A stretch of DNA of 64,000 nt, taken from assembly GCF_001885735.1 (NCBI RefSeq), contig NZ_JXKG01000006.1, forward strand, positions 62,001-126,000, in the 5' to 3' direction. This document shows, piece by piece, positions 8,793 to 17,901 of the stretch; positions within the stretch are counted from its first letter, which is position 1; each line of letters starts with the position of its first letter. This stretch comes from Enterococcus canintestini. Its GTDB lineage: Bacteria > Bacillota > Bacilli > Lactobacillales > Enterococcaceae. The translations under genes were made by a program, and so were the position numbers. A model generated the notes under the pieces. It ran no database searches. It was given only the letters and a program-made list of their open reading frames with translations, and had not been told where the DNA came from.

Positions 8793-10157
8793 GTGGATGA
8801 AAATTTAGAACTGGAAGAACGCTTTGCTGAATTAAAACAGGCTTTACTTGAAGATGACATGCAAAGGTTCAGAGAACCTTTCTTAGAAATGCACATATAC
8901 GAACAGGGGCAGTTCTATCAGTCCCTCACCAGTGAAGAACGCCATCGCATGTATGGCTATTTGTCGCCAAAAGAGTTGGCGGATATGTTTGATGTAATTG
9001 AAGAAGATGACGAACATATGACTGATTATCTGTTTGAAATGCGTCCAGGGTATGCCGCTGCTATGTTAGCGGAAATGTATACCGATAACGCAGTTGACTT
9101 ATTAAATACGCTTGATAAAAAGGCGGTCAATAAATATTTAAGTCTAATGGATAAAGAAGATGCCAGTGAAATTAAAGAACTACTTCATTATGAAGATGAT
9201 ACCGCTGGTTCGATTATGACGACTGAGTTTGTCTCGATTGTTGCCAATCAAACAGTACGTTCTGCTATGTATGTGTTGAAAAATGAAGCAGATGTAGCAG
9301 AAACGATTTATTATATTTATGTGGTCGATCAAGAAAATCATTTAGTGGGTGTTATTTCATTAAGAGATTTAATTATTAATGAAGATGATACTATGATTCA
9401 AGATGTAATGAGTGAACGGGTGATTTCAGTCCATGTAGGCGATGACCAAGAAGACGTGGCCCAAACGTTTCGGGATTATGATTTTTTGGCATTACCTGTT
9501 ACAGATTATGATGATCATTTATTAGGGATCGTTACAGTCGATGATATTATTGATGTCATTGATGATGAAGCAGCAAGTGATTATTCAGGTTTAGCTGGGG
9601 TCAATGTTGAAGAGGTTTCTGAAAACCCGGTGAAGGCTGCTAGTAGACGATTACCGTGGTTAATCACGTTATTATTTTTGGGGATGGCCACAGCCACCTT
9701 AATTTCTCATTACGAAGAGCTGGTGAGTGAAGCGAGTATTTTGGCGGTTTTTATTTCACTTATTACAGGAACTGCCGGTAATGCTGGTACTCAATCTTTA
9801 GCCGTTGCAGTAAGACGCTTAGCGATAAATGACGATAAAGAAAATAGTTTTGTTAAAACCGTTGTAAGTGAAATTTTAACCGGTTTGGTGACCGGATTTA
9901 TTACGGGGTTAACTATTTTTATCATTGTTGCCATCTGGAAACACAATCCAATTCTTGGTTTTGTCATCGGGATGGCCATGATGTGTGCCATTACGGTCGC
10001 TAATTTAGCTGGTAGTTTTATTCCAATGTTAATGGATAAACTAGGTTTTGATCCCGCTGTTGCAAGTGGACCATTTATTACGACTTTAAGTGATTTAACT
10101 AGTGTCTTGATTTATTTTAATATTGCTAGTCTTTTTATGCAGTATTTCATTGCTTAA
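8793..10157 (+). CDS. mgtE: Magnesium channel MgtE
   Basis: MgtE is a dimeric Mg2+ channel gated by cytosolic magnesium. The 454-residue protein shows the acidic N domain (about 1-130), two CBS domains (about 135-260) with many Asp and Glu residues for Mg2+ sensing, and five membrane helices (about 285-453). Within the membrane domain, T-A-G-N-A-G-T-Q-S and the later D-P-A-V-A-S-G-P motif match the pore-forming signature. The start is GTG 8793 with a GGTGAG-like RBS. No M-box or other Mg2+ riboswitch is present; the gene appears to be read from the upstream operon. The end is marked by a long terminator. Confidence 0.94.
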   Translation: MDENLELEERFAELKQALLEDDMQRFREPFLEMHIYEQGQFYQSLTSEERHRMYGYLSPKELADMFDVIEEDDEHMTDYLFEMRPGYAAAMLAEMYTDNAVDLLNTLDKKAVNKYLSLMDKEDASEIKELLHYEDDTAGSIMTTEFVSIVANQTVRSAMYVLKNEADVAETIYYIYVVDQENHLVGVISLRDLIINEDDTMIQDVMSERVISVHVGDDQEDVAQTFRDYDFLALPVTDYDDHLLGIVTVDDIIDVIDDEAASDYSGLAGVNVEEVSENPVKAASRRLPWLITLLFLGMATATLISHYEELVSEASILAVFISLITGTAGNAGTQSLAVAVRRLAINDDKENSFVKTVVSEILTGLVTGFITGLTIFIIVAIWKHNPILGFVIGMAMMCAITVANLAGSFIPMLMDKLGFDPAVASGPFITTLSDLTSVLIYFNIASLFMQYFIA

Positions 10158-10160
10158 AAA

Positions 10161-10240
10161 ACCCAAACGAAAGTATCACTTTTATTTTTCCAGTTTACAG
10201 TGGGAAAAGTAAAGGATATGATCGTTTGGGTATTTTTTAT
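10161..10240. terminator. Long hairpin terminator after mgtE
   Basis: ACCCAAACGA at the left pairs with TCGTTTGGGT at the right, with further inner pairing of CTTTT/AAAAG and TTTTCC/GGAAAA type, followed by ATTTTTT. It separates mgtE from the convergent downstream gene. Confidence 0.8.
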
Positions 10241-10294
10241 AGTAGCTATAGTGATTTTTGTCTTACAGAGCCAAATGGGTCGTATCGCTTTTTA

Positions 10295-10999
10295 TTACTC
10301 TAAAAAGCGTCGTTTATAAGCTTCATATTCTTCTGGTGTAATCAGTCCTTCGTCTAGTGCTTTTTTACGTTCCTTTAACTTTTCAAAATTTGTTTCGGTT
10401 GTTAATGGGACGCTGTTTGTAGCAGTAGACTCTTGTCGCATTTGACGAGCACGTTTGGCGCTAGTAATCCCATCCATTACGCCATCTTGCATGTCGCTTT
10501 TACTATCTTCTAATAATTTGGCGATGGCAAAAACGGTTTTTTTAGTCCAAAAAATACTAAAAACTTCACGAAAGCTCTCAATTCGAACTGAACCCCAAAA
10601 AATGCGTGTATTAGGATTAATAGTATTAATATTGTTCAAAGGGATACTTTTATAATCGTGGTTAAAAGGTACCCAGCGTGCAAAAATAAGACGGCCGGCA
10701 TCTGTAATCGCATAGGCATGAAATCCTTTGCAATCAAAGTAACGCACTTTTCCTGTTTGTTGGGCTCTAATTCGCTCTTCAAAATCCTGCTGATCTTCGC
10801 CAGTTAAGGGTTTAAAATTTTCAAGGTCTTCGGGATGATGACGCCCGATAAAACTTGCAATCACTTCCTCATCTTTTCCTAAGGCGGCTTCGATTAGGCT
10901 AAAGTGCTTGCGTTGTAACCAACCACCCAAAAATGGCGTAATATTCTGACCTAATTTATGGTTACGGGCATAGGCGTACATGGCATCAGCTTTTTTCAT
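10295..10999 (-). CDS. PH-like/SHOCT-domain protein of unknown function
   Basis: The 234-residue protein has no signal peptide or membrane segment. The middle (about 85-170) reads like a bacterial PH-type beta barrel: short strands such as V-R-Y-F-D, A-Y-A-I-T-D-A-G-R-L-I-F-A-R and T-R-I-F-W-G-S. The last 30 residues match the SHOCT motif (K-L-K-E-R-K-K-A-L-D-E-G-L-I-T-P-E-E-Y), a short oligomerisation helix pair common at protein ends. The start is ATG 10999 with AGGAG five bases upstream; an in-frame GTG at 11005 would overlap the RBS. The function is unknown. It is monocistronic, between the mgtE terminator and cutC. Confidence 0.75.
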   Translation of the reverse strand: MKKADAMYAYARNHKLGQNITPFLGGWLQRKHFSLIEAALGKDEEVIASFIGRHHPEDLENFKPLTGEDQQDFEERIRAQQTGKVRYFDCKGFHAYAITDAGRLIFARWVPFNHDYKSIPLNNINTINPNTRIFWGSVRIESFREVFSIFWTKKTVFAIAKLLEDSKSDMQDGVMDGITSAKRARQMRQESTATNSVPLTTETNFEKLKERKKALDEGLITPEEYEAYKRRFLE

Positions 11000-11063
11000 A
11001 GGCACTCCTTTCTAGCTTTGAACGATGTTTTATTCTTTATAACGTAGTGTAAAAAATTGTCCT

Positions 11064-11702
11064 TTAACTAAGACGTACAATTTTTGTTCCGTGCGCTTCA
11101 TTAACGCCTAAAGTTGTTACAACTTCATCTACATTATCTGCGGTAATACCAGCTCCGGGTAAAATGATAATGCGACCATTGGCATACGCAATTAACTCTT
11201 GTAAGTAAGAAAGATTTTCTGAAATTGGTGTTCCACTAGGGCCACCATGGGTTAAAATACGGTCAACACCATGAGCAACTAACCAATCAATGGCTTCAAA
11301 TTGGCGATCTTTTACAATGGCATCAAAGGCCATATGAAAGGTAATTTGTAATCCTTCAGCAGTCTCAATCAATAATTCTAAAGCTTCTTCATCAAGCCAA
11401 CCACTAGGCGTTAAGCAGCCAAATACGACGCCGTCTGTTCCCATTTTTTTTGCCTCGATTAAATCAGTATGCATAATTTTTAATTCAGTGTCATTGTAAA
11501 TAAAATCGCCACCTCTTGGACGAATCATGGTCATCACCGGAATGTTTTTTTCGCCAGCATAACTAAGTGTTTCTTCGATTACACCAGTACTTGGTGTGGT
11601 GCCTCCTACGGCTAAATTGTCACATAGTTCAATTCGTTTAGCTCCAGCGTGAATCGCAGCAGGAATATTTGTAAAATTTTCGGCACAAAATTCTTTAATC
11701 AT
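11064..11702 (-). CDS. cutC: CutC family protein
   Basis: CutC proteins are TIM-barrel proteins linked to copper homeostasis; the enterococcal family member has been associated with copper tolerance, though the molecular activity is uncertain. The 212-residue protein shows the family motifs: E-F-C-A-E-N near the start, R-I-E-L-C-D-N-L-A-V-G-G-T-T-P-S (about 24-39), M-I-R-P-R-G-G-D-F (about 59-67), and I-L-T-H-G-G near the C terminus. ATG 11702 has AAGGAG upstream. It is single, with divergent rlmA next to it. Confidence 0.92.
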   Translation of the reverse strand: MIKEFCAENFTNIPAAIHAGAKRIELCDNLAVGGTTPSTGVIEETLSYAGEKNIPVMTMIRPRGGDFIYNDTELKIMHTDLIEAKKMGTDGVVFGCLTPSGWLDEEALELLIETAEGLQITFHMAFDAIVKDRQFEAIDWLVAHGVDRILTHGGPSGTPISENLSYLQELIAYANGRIIILPGAGITADNVDEVVTTLGVNEAHGTKIVRLS

Positions 11703-11841
11703 AATGGTCTCCTTTTATAAATTAATCTGAAACAAGAGCGAGTTTGTTTTCATGTAGTATTTTATCACAGCCTTGTGTTAAAGTAGAGTAGCGAAAAACG
11801 ACAGTAGCTATTAGCTAGAGGAAAGTAAGCGAGGAAATAGT

Positions 11842-12684
11842 ATGTTGAAAAAAATTGACTGGGGTAAACAATTTGTGGCAAAAAATAGTCATTTATTTTT
11901 ATGCCCCTTATGCCAAAGCCAAATGAGTGCCTCACCGGCAGGGCTGGTCTGCCAAATGGGACATCGATTTGATGTTTCAAAAAAAGGTACGTTGTATTTT
12001 CTTAAAAAAAATATTCAAAGTGGCTATGACCGTAAACTGTTTACCGCCAGACGGCAGTTAATAAAAGCTGGCATGTATGATGGTTTATTACAAAAGATTC
12101 GGGAATATATTCCAGCAAATACGACAGTTTTAGATGTGGGTTGTGGGGAAGGTAGTTTTTTTAATAATCTTGCAATGGAAAAAAATCTTACCGGTATTGG
12201 ATTTGATATCGCGAAAGATGGAGTTTATCTGGCCACAGAGCAACCAGAACCTTTATTTTGGTGCGTTGCAGATTTAACGCGCTTACCTTTTGGACCGCAA
12301 GTTTTTGATTGTGTTTTGAATTTATTTACCCCTTCAAATTATAGTGAATTTAAACGTGTTTTAAAGCCAGATGGTACCCTTATCAAAGTGGTTCCCCGTA
12401 GTGGTTATCTAAAAGAATTGCGACAAGCTTTTTATCCCGATGACAAAAAGAAGCAACATTATGAAAATATGGAAGTTATTCAACATTTTAAAGAACAATT
12501 TAAGCTTTTAGAACACCATGAAATAACGTATAGCTTTGATGTTCCGGTAGAAAATCAACTTGCCTTGTTAGAGATGTCTCCTTTAGAGTGGGGCGTTTCG
12601 GTAACACAAAAAGAGCAAGTTGCTCAAAAACCATTAAATAAAATTACAATTGATTTAGATTTGCTAATTGGAAAAGAAAATTGA
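11842..12684 (+). CDS. rlmA: 23S rRNA (guanine-N1)-methyltransferase RlmA
   Basis: RlmA methylates N1 of a guanine in helix 35 of 23S rRNA (G745 in E. coli, G748 in the Gram-positive RlmA-II type). The 280-residue protein has an N-terminal zinc finger (C21, C24, C37, H41) and then the SAM-binding motif L-D-V-G-C-G-E-G-S (about 97-105). L-N-L-F-T-P-S-N replaces the usual motif IV region, as in this family. The start is ATG 11842 with GAGGAA upstream. It is a single gene, divergent from cutC. Confidence 0.9.
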   Translation: MLKKIDWGKQFVAKNSHLFLCPLCQSQMSASPAGLVCQMGHRFDVSKKGTLYFLKKNIQSGYDRKLFTARRQLIKAGMYDGLLQKIREYIPANTTVLDVGCGEGSFFNNLAMEKNLTGIGFDIAKDGVYLATEQPEPLFWCVADLTRLPFGPQVFDCVLNLFTPSNYSEFKRVLKPDGTLIKVVPRSGYLKELRQAFYPDDKKKQHYENMEVIQHFKEQFKLLEHHEITYSFDVPVENQLALLEMSPLEWGVSVTQKEQVAQKPLNKITIDLDLLIGKEN

Positions 12685-12714
12685 AACTTTTGTGACTTTT
12701 TTCGGATAAAATTG

Positions 12715-12743
12715 TTGCATTATTTATATAAGAGTGATATATT
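12715..12743 (+). promoter_or_regulatory. Promoter of a candidate small RNA
   Basis: TTGCAT (12715-12720), a 17-base spacer and TATATT (12738-12743) form a good sigma-A promoter pointing right into a gene-free stretch that ends in a terminator before trmL. Confidence 0.65.
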
Positions 12744-12749
12744 ACAAAC

Positions 12750-12863
12750 AAGTCATTTTTCATTGGTTTTTATCAGGTTCCTGTTCTGATAAAAGTTAGT
12801 GAAAAGAACTTCACTAACGTAGCGACTCGCAGTGATTAACACCGAGCCGATACGTTCTTTTTT
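12750..12863 (+). ncRNA. Candidate structured small RNA or trmL leader attenuator
   Basis: About 114 bases from the predicted +1 to a T7 tract contain three hairpins: TTTTATCAG (12768-12776) with CTGATAAAA (12786-12794); GTTAGTGAA (12795-12803) with TTCACTAAC (12810-12818); and a long stem AACGTA..CTCG with CGAG..TACGTT (12816-12856) followed by CTTTTTTT. The second and third stems share three bases (12816-12818), so they compete partly. No open reading frame with an RBS is seen. It could be a free small RNA, or a leader that lets some transcripts run on into trmL, whose start is about 100 bases further on. I do not recognise the family. Confidence 0.55.
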
Positions 12864-12966
12864 TGCACTTTTTTACAAATATATTTACTGAAAGTGCTAT
12901 AGTAAGAGAGAATAATCGTTTTTTTATAAAGCGTAAATAAATTGGAAACTAAAAGGAGTAATAAAG

Positions 12967-13470
12967 TTGAATCATATTGTTTTATTTGAACCCCAAATTC
13001 CTGCCAATACTGGCAATATTGCGCGTACTTGCGCTGCCACCAACACACCACTACATTTAATTGAACCTTTAGGCTTTTCTACTGATGACAAGCACCTAAA
13101 ACGAGCAGGTTTAGATTACTGGCATGATGTGAATATTACTTATCACAAAGATTTGGCGTCATTTTTGGATTATTTAGGTGAGCGTCGTCTTTACTTAATC
13201 ACAAAATTTGCCAACCAAGTTTACAGTGAAGTGGATTATACTGCTGATGAAGAAATTTTCTTAATGTTTGGTAAAGAAACAACCGGATTACCCGAAGAAT
13301 TTATGCGGGAAAATGCGGAAAAATGTTTACGTATTCCAATGAACGATACCCACGTACGCTCGTTGAATCTGTCCAATACTGCGGCTTTAGTTATTTACGA
13401 AGCATTACGGCAGCAAGGATTTCCTGACATGGAATTAAGTCACCACTACGAAAATGATAAATTAGATTAA
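12967..13470 (+). CDS. trmL: tRNA (cytidine/uridine-34 2'-O)-methyltransferase TrmL
   Basis: TrmL (CspR/YibK) 2'-O-methylates the wobble base of tRNA-Leu isoacceptors. The 167-residue SPOUT protein has the knot motifs N-T-G-N-I-A-R-T (about 15-22), [11 protein letters not shown] (about 99-109) and [14 protein letters not shown] (about 122-135). The start is TTG 12967 with AAAGGAG eight bases upstream. The phosphatase gene follows 34 bases later in the same direction. Confidence 0.92.
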   Translation: MNHIVLFEPQIPANTGNIARTCAATNTPLHLIEPLGFSTDDKHLKRAGLDYWHDVNITYHKDLASFLDYLGERRLYLITKFANQVYSEVDYTADEEIFLMFGKETTGLPEEFMRENAEKCLRIPMNDTHVRSLNLSNTAALVIYEALRQQGFPDMELSHHYENDKLD

Positions 13471-13504
13471 ATTTTACCTACTCACAATTAAAGGAGCTTT
13501 TGTC

Positions 13505-14161
13505 ATGGAGTTATATTTTACCCGTCATGGTAAAACTATGTGGAATAATGAACGACGTTTTCAAGGTGCAAAAGGAGATTCGCCATTACTTGCAGAGAGT
13601 TTAGCCGAGATAAAATTATTGGGGCAACAGTTAAAAGATATTCCGTTTGAAAAAATATATGCCAGTACGGCCCCTAGAGCGATGAAAACTGCACAAGGGA
13701 TTTTGGCGCAGTTACGTTATAAACCTGAAATTATTTATAATGATGGGTTAAAAGAACTTGGTTTAGGAGAGTTAGAAGGACAGCTGATTGATGAAATGTC
13801 TCAGCGTTATCCAGTGGAATTGCACAATTTGCGTCATCATTTGGATCGTTATGACCCGAGTGTTTTTGGCGGAGAAAAAATTGAAGATGCTTTGGCACGC
13901 ATTGAAACTGTTGTTTGTGATGCTGCGATGCAAAATAAGGGCCCGCTTTTATTTGTCGGCCATGGTGCCTCTTTAACTGCGGCTATTCAGTGGTTAGCAG
14001 GTAAGCCCCTTGCTGAATTACGAGAAATGGGTGGTTTAGTCAATAATAGTTTAAGCATTTTAACGACGAAAGAACCGGAAAATTTAACACCATTTGAATT
14101 AATTAAATGGAATGATGCGAGCTTTTTAGGCGATCAAAGTAGTTTAGACGCTTTATTATAG
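13505..14161 (+). CDS. Histidine phosphatase (phosphoglycerate mutase family)
   Basis: The protein is 218 residues with the phosphohistidine motif T-R-H-G (H8 nucleophile), K-I-Y-A-S-T-A-P-R-A (second Arg) and a C-terminal G-H-G-A-S-L motif holding the second catalytic histidine. This fold covers cofactor-dependent mutases and many phosphatases. The lack of mutase-specific residues and the neighbours make a general phosphatase more likely than a glycolytic mutase. Substrate unknown. It starts 34 bases after trmL and ends 17 bases before recD2, suggesting a trmL-phosphatase-recD2 operon. Confidence 0.85.
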   Translation: MELYFTRHGKTMWNNERRFQGAKGDSPLLAESLAEIKLLGQQLKDIPFEKIYASTAPRAMKTAQGILAQLRYKPEIIYNDGLKELGLGELEGQLIDEMSQRYPVELHNLRHHLDRYDPSVFGGEKIEDALARIETVVCDAAMQNKGPLLFVGHGASLTAAIQWLAGKPLAELREMGGLVNNSLSILTTKEPENLTPFELIKWNDASFLGDQSSLDALL

Positions 14162-14178
14162 AAAGGAGCCGGTTTGGC

Positions 14179-16737
14179 ATGGAAGAACGAAATTTTGTCA
14201 GCGGAACTGTCGCGGCAATCTTTTTTGAAAATCCCGGCAATTTTTATAAGGTTATGTTAATCGATATCGCAGAAACCAATACTGGATATAATGAACCTCA
14301 AATTGTGGTGACAGGTTCATTTGGTGATATTAGTGAAGACACTTTATATCAATTTTATGGTGACTTAGTGGAACATGCCCGCTATGGTCTGCAATTTCAA
14401 GTAGAGAGTTATTCTCAAAATCAACCGACTTCTGAAAATGGCTTGATTAATTATTTTGCCAGTGAAAAATTTCCCGGTGTAGGACCTAAAACGGCAGAAA
14501 AAATTGTGACTACATTAGGAGTAGATGCAATCAAAAAAATCGTCGCGGATGCTTCTGTTTTGGAAAGTATCGCCGGCTTAACTGAAAAGAAACAACAACA
14601 GATTGCTGAAATCGTTCGTGCCAACCAAGGAATGGATGAAATTGTCGTCGGATTGTCTCAATATGGTTTTGGTAGCCAACTTTCCTTTGCAATTTACCAG
14701 ATGTATCATAGTCAGGCTTTGAGTATTATTGAAGAAAATCCGTATCAGTTGGTAGAAGACATTGATGGAATTGGCTTTAAAAAAGCGGATCAATTAGCGG
14801 AACAATTAGGTATTGCCGCTACGAGCGAAAAACGATTGCGGGCAGCTGTTTTACATCAAGTTTTTCAAAGTTCGCTCCAAAGCGGGGATACGTATATTGA
14901 AGCAGATCGGTTATTAGATGAAACGTTGCATCTTTTGGAAAAAAGTCGTCCGGTAGAAATTAATCCAGAACAACTAGCAGATGTGATTATTGCTTTGACC
15001 GAAGAAGATAAAATTCAACAAGAAGCAACACGCATGTATGAAAATAGTTTGTATTTTGCTGAAATTGGCATTGCAAGCTCAATTCAGCGCATGTTAAAAC
15101 GCAAAAAAGAAATTAAGTATCCTGAAAAGACAATTGATAAAAAATTAGCCGCTTTAGAAAAAGACTTAGGCATCCAATATGGGACCTCTCAAATAGAAGC
15201 GATTAAGGCTGCTTTAGCTTCACCATTATTTATTTTAACAGGGGGCCCTGGAACAGGGAAAACGACGGTTATTAATGGCATCGTCCAATTATTTGCTGAA
15301 TTAAATGATTTAAGCTTGGATCCGTTAGATTACACTCAAGAAGTCTTTCCTATTTTATTAGCTGCACCGACTGGACGGGCTGCAAAACGGATGAATGAAA
15401 CAACGGGGCTGCCTAGTGGAACGATTCATCGTCTTTTAGGCTTAACAGGAAGAGAAAAAGCCGGTGAAATGGAAATCAATGAATTAGCTGGTGGCTTACT
15501 AATTGTCGATGAAATGTCAATGTTAGACACTTGGCTGGCCAATTCATTACTAAAAGCGATTCCTAACAATATGCAAGTTATTTTTGTTGGGGATAAAGAT
15601 CAGCTTCCTTCTGTTGGTCCAGGTCAAGTCTTACATGATTTACTGGCGATTAAAGAAATTCCACAGCGGGAGCTGACAGATATTTATCGTCAAGGAGATG
15701 GCTCGACCATTATTTCTTTAGCCCATGAAATAAAAAATGGTCATCTTCCGGCTGATTTTACACAAAACAAAGCAGACCGTTCCTTTTTTCCTTGTCATGC
15801 CCAACAAATTGAACCTTTGATTGCTCAAATCGTAACCAAAGCCAAGGCAAAAGGATTTACCGCTCAGGATATTCAACTGTTAGCACCGATGTATCGGGGA
15901 CCAGCTGGTATTGATGCATTAAATAAAATGATGCAAGAAATTTTTAACCCCAATGATGGCACAAAAAAAGAAGTTTCGTTTCACGACCAAGTTTATCGCA
16001 TTGGAGACAAAGTTTTGCAGTTAGTGAATTCGCCAGAAGATAACGTCTTTAACGGTGATATGGGACAGATTGTCGGCATTATTTTAGCCAAAGACAGTGA
16101 AGATAAAGTGGATGAACTAGTTATTCAATTTGATGCAAATGAAGTCACGTATAAGCGTAATGATTGGCAAAAAATTACATTATCTTATTGTTGTTCCATT
16201 CATAAATCACAAGGTAGTGAATTTGAAATGGTCATTTTACCAATGGTCTATCAATACCAACGCATGTTACAGCGCAATTTACTTTATACCGCTGTTACCC
16301 GCAGTAAAGACAAATTAATCTTGTTAGGGGAAAGTCAAGCGTTTCAAACTTGTGTGGCAAATCAATCCGCGAATCGTTTAACGACTTTAACACAAAGGAT
16401 AGAGGTCTTAACTACTTCTAAAGTGGCTGATTTAAGCATAACAGAACCAAGTGAAACAAATGAACCAAGTAAAACAAGTGAAAAAACTAAGACCGCTGTT
16501 TCAGCTGAAAATCAAAAACAACGCCAGCCCTTAACTTATGAAAGCGAAATTTCTTTAACCGCTGATGCTGTTAGTAAAACTCCAGCGAATGATTTAGTTG
16601 AAGAAAATGATACAACTAAGGAAAATTTAGCAGCAGATTTGCCGCTTCGTTTTATCTTAACTAAAAAAATGGTTCGGGAAAACGCCATTGATCCATTGAT
16701 TGGAATGGAAGGGTTAAGCCCAATGGATTTTATGTAA
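14179..16737 (+). CDS. recD2: SF1B helicase RecD2
   Basis: RecD2 is a 5'-3' DNA helicase found in bacteria where RecD is not part of RecBCD; it acts in repair and replication. The 852-residue protein has an N-terminal OB/helix-hairpin-helix region (about 1-300; G-V-G-P-K-T-A and I-D-G-I-G-F-K-K-A-D are HhH motifs), Walker A G-G-P-G-T-G-K-T near 355-362, Walker B D-E-M-S near 444, and the UvrD-like C-terminal motif H-K-S-Q-G-S-E-F (about 676-683). The last 110 residues form a low-complexity Ser/Thr/Glu tail before a short conserved end. The RBS GAAAGGAG is strong. It ends at a terminator shared with the convergent lipid kinase gene. Confidence 0.93.
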   Translation: MEERNFVSGTVAAIFFENPGNFYKVMLIDIAETNTGYNEPQIVVTGSFGDISEDTLYQFYGDLVEHARYGLQFQVESYSQNQPTSENGLINYFASEKFPGVGPKTAEKIVTTLGVDAIKKIVADASVLESIAGLTEKKQQQIAEIVRANQGMDEIVVGLSQYGFGSQLSFAIYQMYHSQALSIIEENPYQLVEDIDGIGFKKADQLAEQLGIAATSEKRLRAAVLHQVFQSSLQSGDTYIEADRLLDETLHLLEKSRPVEINPEQLADVIIALTEEDKIQQEATRMYENSLYFAEIGIASSIQRMLKRKKEIKYPEKTIDKKLAALEKDLGIQYGTSQIEAIKAALASPLFILTGGPGTGKTTVINGIVQLFAELNDLSLDPLDYTQEVFPILLAAPTGRAAKRMNETTGLPSGTIHRLLGLTGREKAGEMEINELAGGLLIVDEMSMLDTWLANSLLKAIPNNMQVIFVGDKDQLPSVGPGQVLHDLLAIKEIPQRELTDIYRQGDGSTIISLAHEIKNGHLPADFTQNKADRSFFPCHAQQIEPLIAQIVTKAKAKGFTAQDIQLLAPMYRGPAGIDALNKMMQEIFNPNDGTKKEVSFHDQVYRIGDKVLQLVNSPEDNVFNGDMGQIVGIILAKDSEDKVDELVIQFDANEVTYKRNDWQKITLSYCCSIHKSQGSEFEMVILPMVYQYQRMLQRNLLYTAVTRSKDKLILLGESQAFQTCVANQSANRLTTLTQRIEVLTTSKVADLSITEPSETNEPSKTSEKTKTAVSAENQKQRQPLTYESEISLTADAVSKTPANDLVEENDTTKENLAADLPLRFILTKKMVRENAIDPLIGMEGLSPMDFM

Positions 16738-16778
16738 CTGCAAAAATTTTTGCTAGTAAATATAAACCGGTAAGACAA

Positions 16779-16832
16779 AATACGCAAACTATCTTTATGC
16801 CATTAAGGCTAAGGTAGTTTGCGTATTTTTAT
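16779..16832. terminator. Bidirectional terminator between recD2 and the lipid kinase gene
   Basis: AATACGCAAACTA and TAGTTTGCGTATT form a 13-bp stem with A and T flanks. Confidence 0.88.
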
Positions 16833-16842
16833 AGTTAAAATT

Positions 16843-17823
16843 TTATTCAGGATAATACCAAATCAGTTGAGGTTTAGTAGCAAAGGTAATATCAAAAGGA
16901 CGAGAACCCATCACTTCGCCATCAGCTTGACCATATTCTGGCACCGTGGAAACGATGCGCAGTTTATGACCACTATAATGATGATAATGTTTTGAAGTCG
17001 TTAATTTATTGGTGATGAGGCGCACAATTAAGCCTAAAATTTTAATCATCGAAATTCTTTCCACTACCACCAAATCGAGATTATCTTTGCGAGCGTTAGC
17101 CATTGGGGCAATTGCCACTCCACCTCCAAAATATGGATGATTTGTGGTAGTACATAAAAAAGCTTTTTTAAATGTATGTTCTTCACCATTTACTTCTAAT
17201 AAAATGGGAAATCCCTTTTGAGTAAACAAGACTTTTACAATTGAAGCAATATAGGCAAAAGAGCCAAGATTATATTTGTTTAAAGTCTTTTTGGTCAAAG
17301 AATCATTAGTAGCTGCGACAATGGCGGCATCTAAGCCAATCCCGACGTTGTTAATGACTAAGCCTTTTTCATTTTGAATTTTTTCATCATAGGTCAAAGT
17401 ATTAATAATTTGTGGTTCTTTAGCCCGTTGAATTGCCCAAAAAGCTTTTTGCGGATCTTTTGGCAGTTTAATACCACGGGCAAAATCATTACCAGAACCC
17501 CCAGGAATATAACTCACAGGAAACTCTTTATTCATGCGATAAAATTGATTTAGAACTTGATGTAAGGTCCCATCGCCACCGATCACAACTAATAAAGGAT
17601 AAAGTTTATCTTCATAAGCAGCTTTTATCTCATCGTTCCAACCGACTAAACGAGAAAGTGCCAGATCTTCTGCTATTTTGGCTTCGTGACCAGCATATTG
17701 GGTATAATGGCTTTCATAACTCATCTGTTGTTCCGCTAATAAATTTTGAATAATCTCACCGGTTTTTTTTCCATTGCCTTCACCAGAGACTTGATTAATC
17801 AAGAGTATGTAATGAAATTTCAC
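16843..17823 (-). CDS. Diacylglycerol kinase-family lipid kinase
   Basis: The DAGK catalytic domain is clear: N-Q-V-S-G-E-G-N-G-K (about 10-19), G-G-D-G-T (82-86), and P-G-G-S-G-N-D-F-A-R (about 109-118). The protein probably phosphorylates diacylglycerol or a related lipid, as DgkB/YegS proteins do; the substrate is not readable. The frame stays open to 17985, but GTG 17823 is chosen: GAGGAG lies upstream with normal spacing and the protein then starts directly at the conserved first beta strand (V-K-F-H-Y-I-L-L-I-N). That gives 326 residues. The 54 upstream codons have no RBS, are basic and Phe-rich, and run through a terminator-like stem. A possible local promoter lies between that stem and the gene. 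Confidence 0.87.
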   Translation of the reverse strand: MKFHYILLINQVSGEGNGKKTGEIIQNLLAEQQMSYESHYTQYAGHEAKIAEDLALSRLVGWNDEIKAAYEDKLYPLLVVIGGDGTLHQVLNQFYRMNKEFPVSYIPGGSGNDFARGIKLPKDPQKAFWAIQRAKEPQIINTLTYDEKIQNEKGLVINNVGIGLDAAIVAATNDSLTKKTLNKYNLGSFAYIASIVKVLFTQKGFPILLEVNGEEHTFKKAFLCTTTNHPYFGGGVAIAPMANARKDNLDLVVVERISMIKILGLIVRLITNKLTTSKHYHHYSGHKLRIVSTVPEYGQADGEVMGSRPFDITFATKPQLIWYYPE

Positions 17824-17901
17824 AATTTTTTGCTCCTCTTTTACACTTAATGTTCCATATTTTAACAGAAAAAACTGAGGAGGGAAAAGAAAAAAGCGCA
17901 C

